Shown here: in pieces, positions 57,242-64,000 of the stretch
How positions within the stretch are numbered: position 1 is the first letter of the stretch
How the letters are laid out: each line of letters begins with the position of its first letter
DNA from: Hygrocybe punicea
Taxonomy: Eukaryota; Basidiomycota; Agaricomycetes; Agaricales; Hygrophoraceae
Length of the DNA stretch: 64,000 nucleotides
Direction: 5' to 3'
Assembly: GCA_963556145.1 (NCBI GenBank)
Contig: OY744468.1
Location: 1,364,001 to 1,428,000, forward strand
Notes under the pieces: generated by a model
The model's input: the letters and a program-made list of their open reading frames with translations, nothing else
Databases searched by the model: none
What the model was told of the DNA's origin: nothing
Translations under genes and position numbers: made by a program

Positions 57242-60200
57242 ATGCCTAAATTGTCCAAAGAGAAACATGGGAAGAAGAGGACAGCTCAAGAAGTCATCTT
57301 TGTTGAGAGAAAGATGAAAAATCGCACAAAATGGGTGTCTAAACCAGTTGTAGAGGAGCATCCAAAAAGTCCACGCAAATCCAGTCCAAAAAAGTCACCT
57401 GTGCATTCAAACCGACAGCAAAGCATGTCCCCAGATATGCTTCCTGACTCTGGTGTACCTCAACCTCCAAAGCGTAAGAGGGCAAAAGGCAATGTTAGCT
57501 GGTCTTGTCCCTGCTTTGTAGTCACTCTGACATAGGCACTGGCAGACCCAAAATTGCTACCTCAGGGAGTGGATTCCACTTTGCAGCGAATATCTGAGGG
57601 AGATGTTGAGCATGGAAGCTCCCCCCATTCCTGCCTCCTGTCATATCTGCAAGAAGCAAGATGGCCCCATTCACTGCCTGAGCTGTCTAGGTCATCCATT
57701 ATTCTGTAAGGAATGTTGTCAAATCTCCCACCAGGGTAATCCATTCCACAAACTCGAATTGTGGAATGGAAGCTGCTTCACCCCATCTTCATTACATGAC
57801 ATTGGATTTTGCTTGCATCTGGGTCATAGTGGTGATCCATGTCCCTCCAATTCTGATGAAGATGTCTGGGAGAATGTTGGTGAAGGCTCATGTTCGATGT
57901 CACAGCTCGAGAACGATCAGCTGCTGGTTGACATGAACCAGGAAGAGGATGATGACAACTCAGATGACAGTGTACTGGTTATGGTTGATATGTCCGGAGT
58001 CCACTGGCACCATGTTCGGTGGTGTCATTGTCCATCCAAAGATGAGCATCAATGGCAACTGTTCAAGATGGGGCTCTTTCTGGCAACATTCAAACATCCT
58101 CACTCAGCAATTACATTTCAAGTGTTGGATTACTTTCATATTGATCGGGTTGAATGTAAAACTTCTGCAAACAATTTCTACTCAAAACTGCGCCGGCTTA
58201 CCAATAATGCCTTTCCTCACACCGTATCGGTGAGTCTCCATCTTCAAGGCTGTATTTATGGATGGTGACAGTGGAATTGCCCTGTTGAATAGAACTGCTA
58301 CAGAGAGCTCATGAGAGTCTATGGCAATGGCGTGACATCAAAGTACAGAAATGGTTTGGTTATGGCCATGACACCAACAAAGAACCAGGCAACGGTGACC
58401 TTGCTTTCTTCTGCCCAGCATGCCCGCAGCCGGGCATCAACCTCCCTGGTGACTGGAAGGAATTGCCTAACCCATTAGTAAAATAGGCATGCCAATGTTT
58501 ATTGAACTTAACATTTTCACAGGTGGTTGTATTGGAGGAGCCTTGTGGTCGACGGAAATTTCACTGCGGAACACATGCATATGAGGAATCCCAGTGATGA
58601 TGTGGAGCTTACAAATGGGACTGGGTATTTTGTGGAAAGAGCTCCCTATGAAGAGCACATCAAGGAAGCAGTTGAGGTCAAACAGGTTCAAAATTTATTT
58701 GTTGTGGTCTCAGGTTACAAACTCACACTTGCATCAGAAATCATCATGTTCCAAGCACAGAGCGGTCTCCCAGAGCAATGCAAATAACAAGAACCTGGAA
58801 TGCACAGGGGTTGGTGCCTGTGCCTGTGTGAGGCATGGATGCTTTGTTCCGCACAGCATGGTGGATTTTCAGAAAGGTGAAAGGTAACAATGTTACATTA
58901 GAGTGTCCTTGAGGTGACCTGAAATCCTCGTCAGGCAAATGAATATAGATTACTCAATATGCGAAGCCCTCAAGTACAACACCGAAGGCATGCAGCAGGC
59001 TCTCTTGTTCTATGATGTGATATGTGAGTGGGTGGTGAATTTTGGGAGACATGTGAAGCAGAGTAGTTTTCTGGATGCACCTACCATGGAATTGATCTTT
59101 GGTATTGGAAAATTCCATTTACATGCTCACAAGGATGACTGCTTTCCAAAATTCTCACCCAACTTTATTCGTGGTGCTGGGCAGCTGGATGGAGAACAGA
59201 TGGAAACTCTGTGGGCAATCATCAACTTGATCTCACGGATCACAAAGTACATGAGCAAGGCTCACCGGCGGGAGATTTTGGATGACATGATGAGACATTC
59301 AAACTGGAAAAAGTTGGTTGGAATGAGTAAGCAACAACCATCACCCTTCTCCTGGTTTGATACTCATCCTCTGAACAGTAAAAATGTTGATAGCAAAACA
59401 TAAAACAGCCATCAGGGTCAAACGAGAAAGCAAGGAGGCATATCAAGATTTGTCAAGTTCATTGGATCCTGCATTGATGAAAAAGTGGAGTGAAAGCCAA
59501 ACTTTTGCTGAATCACAGCGTGGGGATGCACTGAAAATTTATCAAGTTGCCTTGAAACAAGGTCAGTGATATGTTCTCCCACTAGCAATGATGAATGAAC
59601 AGTTGACAGCACCAATTATTGCTGAAATACGTCTGAAATTGGCAAGGAATTCTGAGGGGGAGGCAGGAGATTCTAATGCAGTGGCCTGGTTACTTTCCGG
59701 GCTCAATCTTGAACAAGCTTAGTATGTCCCACACATTACATCATCAGTTTCCTGTTAACAACTCTGAGTTTTAGAGACAATCTCACTCATGATGTGCGAA
59801 GACTTAAAAAAGCCGCATCCATTGTGGAACAAAACAAGATTATGGATCGGCGAAAGCGGTTACAAAGCAGGATTGATACGTTCCAGAGGAAGACCACCTT
59901 TCTACTCAATGGGCATGACATGGAGAAAGAGGATTGGGAGGAAAAGGATAAAATGTCCCCACATGATGAGGTCATGTCCAATGATTCACAAGATTCCACA
60001 TCAGATGAGGAAGGAACAGAAGATGAAGATGATTGTGAGCCTATCCTAGCAGAAAATGCTCAGATCTGTTTGCCTTCTACAATAGGACAGGAGGCATGTA
60101 CAAGGGTAGGATGGATTGAAATGGCTTCACAGGAAATGGAGCTTCGAAAAGGACAAGCTAATGAGTCCCTGGAGAAAATACATTTCGCCCTGGGACATAA

Positions 60201-60827
60201 AGCATTGCTTTATCGAACATGGGTTAGGAAAGCAAAAGGACAAAAAGCCAAGACACGGACTTGGGGTGCCATTTGTCATGCAGATGTGGCTTTGTGTGAA
60301 TGTGTGAGGTCTTATGGTCGAGCTCGAAGGGCATTGGTAAACCTGGGTGCTAACAATGACACATTGGCACACTATCAAGAAATTCGCAGAGAGGATTTGA
60401 AGCTGAGTGGAGATGTTGTGGAAGAAAACAGGTTTGGGCAAAAGAGTGATGCATTGGCATGGTTTTGGAGAATGGGTGATTAGAACAAGGAACAGGAGGA
60501 CAACTGGATGTCAGAATGTGAGTTTTCAAATGAGATCTACCTAAATGTACCATTAAAGTTCCAGTAGTTTACAGAGTGAACTGGTTGAGAGCAAAGGCTA
60601 GAGCAGAAAGAGCAGGGGAAGAGGAAACGACAGTGTTGGCAGAGATGGAGTTTACCACCAGATGGTATAGGTTTCAACAACAACTGTGGGAGGCAAGAGC
60701 AAGACGAGCACTTCAGTCTTCAAAGCAGGGGAGAGGACATCATGCATATGCTGAGAAGCAAGTTCTAATGTGGAAAAGATTTGCAGAAGCTGCAAAGAAG
60801 AGTTTTCCAATAAACATGGTGGAATAG
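57242..60827 (+). CDS. KDZ transposase
   Basis: Starts at ATG 57242 (MPKLSKEKHGKKRTAQEV) with a basic leader; the junction from this exon to the next (about 57536) is not resolved in phase. The CxC2-type cysteine cluster CHICKKQDGPIHCLSCLG with LFCKECCQISH precedes the core. A further block reads QLFKMGLFLATFKHPHSAIT and RVECKTSANNFYSKLRRLTN. The catalytic part has LVVDGNFTAEHM (first acid), TGVGACACVRHGCFVPHSMV, YDVICEWVVNFGRH (second acid) and GQLDGEQMETLWAII (third acid region). Introns at 58230, about 58491, about 58689 and 58886-58935 are clean. The C-terminal coiled part ends KKSFPINMVE at 60827. A TAG at 60481-60483 (after WFWRMGD) splits off roughly the last 100 residues; the frame continues correctly after it, so it is a single nonsense change in an otherwise intact gene. 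Confidence 0.88.
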
Positions 60828-61004
60828 AACAATAACAACAGACTTCAGAAATGAGTTCTTTTGAGGTTGTGAATCAGATATTGTCCTATATTAATGCTAG
60901 TGGGATATAAATCATATCCAGTGAGGTCCATCAGATAGTGTTGAGAAATAAACAACCTATTGTAACCTGTGCTAACTTTATGGTTGTCCCCATCTTGGCC
61001 CAGG

Positions 61005-61761
61005 CAAATATCCCCCACATCTCGGCCCATCCACTGCCAGTGGGAAATTAATATCCCACCCCATCTTGGCCCATCCAGTGCCAATGGGAATTAAATATCC
61101 CACCCCATCTCGGCCCATCCACTAGCAGTGGCAACTAAATATCCCACCCCATCCAAGCCCATCCAGTCCCAGTGGGAAATAAATATCCCACCCCATCTCG
61201 GCCCACCCAATGCCAGTGGGAATTCAATATCCCCCCCATCTCGGCCCATCCACTGGCAGTGGCAACTAAATATCCCACCCAATGTTGGCCCATCCAGTGC
61301 CAATGGGAAATAAATATCCCACCTCATCTCAGCCCACCCAGTGCCAGTGGGAAATTAATATCCTACCCCATCTCAGCCCATCCAGTGCCAATGTGATTTA
61401 AATATCCCACCCCATCTCGGCCCATCCAATGCAATTGGGGAATAAATATCCCACCTCATCTCAGCCCATCCAGTCTCAGTGGGAAATAAATATCCCACTG
61501 CTATGGGTCCACAAATATCTCACCCCATTTGGGCCCACCCAATGCTATTGGGAAATCAATAGCCTACCTAAACTTGGCCCATGTAATTCTAGTGGGAAAT
61601 CATTATTTCTAACTTTCTGGGCCCATGCAATGTGAAGGGAAAAGAATATCTCAGCTCATCTCGGCCCATCCAATCCAATAGGTCTGGATAATATCTCGGC
61701 CCATCTCGGCCCATCCACTGGGATTGGACCTTTAGCCCATGGGCTCTGCCAATGTTACTGG
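61005..61761. repeat. Right terminal inverted repeat with ~46-bp array
   Basis: About 16 units of TATCCCACCCCATCTCGGCC followed by CATCCAGTGCCAGTGGGAAA with length variation from 44 to 48 bp. The outer seven match the left terminus unit by unit; the remaining nine are extra, so this end is about twice as long. Confidence 0.9.
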
Positions 61762-61779
61762 TAAAAATCTGATGCAAGG

Positions 61780-63300
61780 TGTGCCAGATTGTTCTAGATG
61801 AATGAGAGAAAAAAGAGAGCAAGGGCAAAGCATATTGTCTAATAAAGGAATGGGTGCTGCCAATGAGAATGTGGGAATCAAAGAGAGTATGTCATAGGAG
61901 TAAAAGTGATGAAAGTGAAATATAAGAACCAAATGAGGTCAAAAGAAATAAAAACAAACATGTGGCTGTGCAGAATCCTAACACTTTCAAGAATCCTCAT
62001 AATTTCCATGAATTCAGGATAGGCATCTTCAAGAGATTTAGGTTGGAGGATGCTGGATGGCATTGACAGGGCCTGCACCTACACTACATCCCCTGTGGTC
62101 TGAGGCATCATGGCCTGGGTCTGGGGCTGATGTTGGGGCTAATGCAGGTGGCTGCCCTGCAGCTGGTCCTTGTACTGGGCCTGGGCCTTCTGTCTCTCCA
62201 GGAGCTCAGGCAGGCTCAATTAGTGTTGCCGTGGCTAAGCTAGTGCAAGCTGGCTAAGGTTAGCTGTGGCTATGACTAAGCTAACTACCCAGAGTTTTAT
62301 AGTTGTAGCTGGTAGTTGAAGGTAGCTGACTGGCTATAGTTGATGCAGTGACTTGGCTGCAGCTTGACCAACCAAGCCGCAACCAAGGTAGTGGGTGAGT
62401 AGGTACCCATACCCTACCCCAGCCCTCAATTCACCTCATGTGCATTGTGCCAATGTCAATTGACGTTGTGGCATTCACACATGAGGTGTTTGATACCTCA
62501 TTGCCAGACATCGTCATTGTTGTTTTGGCCATGTCATCGTCATCCCATTGCCCTCTGTCATGTCTTGTGGGCTCCATGCTTGGTGATGACCTCGTTCGCT
62601 GTAGAGGGTCCTCAACCCTCTAAGGCCATAAACTCATTATCTCACGAATCTGCTTGAACCCGATGCCCCTAGTGATCCACGCTCAAACCCAACATGACCT
62701 GATGCATACCGACTAGCATGGCCGCTTGCGTACAGGGTCGGTCCATCTCCTATATTCACGGAATCCCAATTATCACAGATGGATCTCATCAGACTCGATT
62801 CCCGACTTCGGACTTGCTTTATATACACATCCCCTCATCCTTTCAGAGATATGTATGAGTCTTTAGATCATTTTCTTGGATATTTGCTTTCCCCTCCATT
62901 TTTCCTGTCACCATTGCATCACAACCCACTTCTCATTTCCCCATTTCCATTCTTCTTTGTTCTCTCTCATTGGCTGAGGACTCTCATCCAAATCTAGATA
63001 GAGATTTTTGTAGTATAAAACGGTGCCCAAGCGCTATGTCAAAATAAGAAACCAGTTCCCCCGTTTCCCCTCACTCAGACTCAGTCTCAGTAAAATCCAT
63101 CACTCATATAACTTGTCAGTTTCCTCAACACTCTCCCCATCATTCTACCATCCTTATTCCTCCATCCCTCGTCACCCAACACCCGACCCACCATACCTGA
63201 CATCGTCGGCTTCGACCAGTCTCATTAGTTATTAGTAGTTATACTTGGCAGCTTTCTACTCTTAGTTTCTTATCATCTCACTGAAGCTTGCTAAACTATT
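61780..63300. other. Flanking DNA, nothing recognised
   Basis: No gene signature. 62210-62400 holds degenerate GCTAAGCTA/GTAGCTG-type short repeats. Confidence 0.45.
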
Positions 63301-63309
63301 CCCTCCATC

Positions 63310-63560
63310 CTCATCTTTGTCTTTGTCTTTGTCTTTGTCCCATCCTTGTCATCCCCGTCCCCGTCGTTGTCCCCTGTTCTCCTCGTCATCCCTGTCGTTG
63401 TCATCCCCATCCCAGTCATTGTCCCCTGTTCTCGTCATCATCCTGTCGTCGTCATCCCCATCCCCATCCCCATCCCCATCCCTGTCGTCCCCGTCTCTGT
63501 CCTTGTCGTTCCCTTTGCCGTCATCCCCTGGCTGGTCGTCGTCATCTCCGTTGTCCTGTT
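63310..63560. repeat. Pyrimidine-rich simple repeat (CATCCC/GTCGTC type)
   Basis: A run of CATCCCCATCCCCATCCC and GTCCCCGTCGTTGTCCCC segments, open in all three plus-strand frames and therefore no evidence for a protein. The last 440 bp of the window contain no feature I can support. Confidence 0.7.
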
Positions 63561-64000
63561 GTCCCATCTCTGTCCTAGTCAGCAGGCCATCTGTGTCCTT
63601 GTCGTTGCCATCTGGCGCATCTTTTTCCCCAGTGTCGCAGGCCGTTTCTGTTACGGATCGCTGTTCGTATGGCGGCGAACTCCAGCAACAATAAACCAAA
63701 CGAGGATGTGTTTATAGAGGAAAGCGAGTACAAACGGATAGAAGAGGGGAGATGTCTGGATTTCATGGTAGCGATCGAGGGAAGAGTAGCTATACTAAAC
63801 TTAAGGATACTGACTACAAATGTCAATGATTATATACTGGTGTACGACTTCAGGGTCGGCTTCTTCGTCATGCATGGCTGCGTGGAGGATAAGCTCCGGG
63901 AAGAACGGCGTCTTGCTTGGCTTCGTGGTCTATACGTTTTGGGGTGCCAACGAGGTGGCCAACGGCTGTGTTGCAGGTCCGGTGTCAGCAGACAGCTGAT

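Larger units (their letters stand above)
41687..61779 (+). mobile_element. Giant (~20 kb) KDZ DNA transposon carrying dioxygenase genes
   Basis: The left terminus (CCAGTAACA at 41705, AGCCCATG, CTAAAGGTCC, then ATCCCAGTGGATGGGC) is the reverse complement of the right terminus ending TGTTACTGG at 61761. Weaker matching (CCTTGCA/TGCAAGG) extends to 41687 and 61779. Both ends continue inward as arrays of a ~46-bp repeat. Inside are a KDZ transposase (57.2-60.8 kb), a TET/JBP dioxygenase (55.3-56.6 kb), a JmjC-like gene (45.1-48.7 kb) and at least two more genes. I could not find a clean target-site duplication (8 bp is expected for this superfamily), so the exact ends are provisional. The family follows from the transposase. 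Confidence 0.85.

Noticed and set aside
62600..62800. A possible tRNA or snRNA gene
   Set aside because: Some paired-looking segments, but no cloverleaf, box motifs or known snRNA core could be traced.
63317..63717. Ser/Pro/Val-rich frames in three phases
   Set aside because: Pyrimidine-rich simple sequence, open in all phases.

Overview
The window looks like nuclear DNA of a mushroom-forming basidiomycete (Agaricomycetes). Genes are broken by many short GT-AG introns of about 45-60 bp. The mobile-element families are typical of that group: Plavaka, KDZ, Helitron, DIRS-type tyrosine recombinase and Tc1/mariner. Several multi-exon genes resemble lineage-restricted families that I know only as unnamed agaricomycete proteins. 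There is one 100-N assembly gap. No rRNA, CRISPR array or clear housekeeping gene was found; this is repeat-rich accessory DNA.

Layout. 0-5 kb: a small CACTG-ended MITE and a Helitron Rep/helicase gene cut off just before its catalytic motif and joined to a Helitron-like 3' hairpin. 5.3-14.3 kb: four alternating lineage-restricted genes, one a likely ATP-grasp enzyme and the last decayed, with an 82-bp tandem array of near-perfect palindromes between the first two. 14.4-22 kb: an inverted-repeat element, a dead Plavaka transposase and a broken PD-(D/E)XK-like gene. 22.1-38.4 kb: two inverted copies of a small secreted-protein gene flank a dead ABCB/MDR transporter. One copy has a 4.75-kb insertion in its promoter, and that insertion contains a palindrome with arms of about 1.7 kb. 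Between the copies lies a Tc1/mariner element with intact TIRs and TA duplications, a dead transposase, a nested hAT-type MITE with a perfect 8-bp duplication, and an apparently intact antisense passenger gene. 38.4-41.7 kb: remains of a DIRS-like retroelement.

41.7-61.8 kb is the highlight. It is a DNA transposon of about 20 kb bounded by inverted arrays of a ~46-bp repeat. It encodes a KDZ (Kyakuja-Dileera-Zisupton) transposase, a TET/JBP-type 2-oxoglutarate/Fe(II) dioxygenase of the kind that oxidises 5-methylcytosine, a second and unrelated JmjC-like dioxygenase, and at least two further multi-exon genes of unknown function. The TET/JBP-KDZ association is known in basidiomycetes. A bounded element carrying two dioxygenase folds and shared promoter-like palindromes looks like a transposon with its own chromatin toolkit. 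61.8-64 kb holds no gene I can support.

All gene models were read by eye from frame continuity and splice signals, so exon edges and starts are approximate unless stated.
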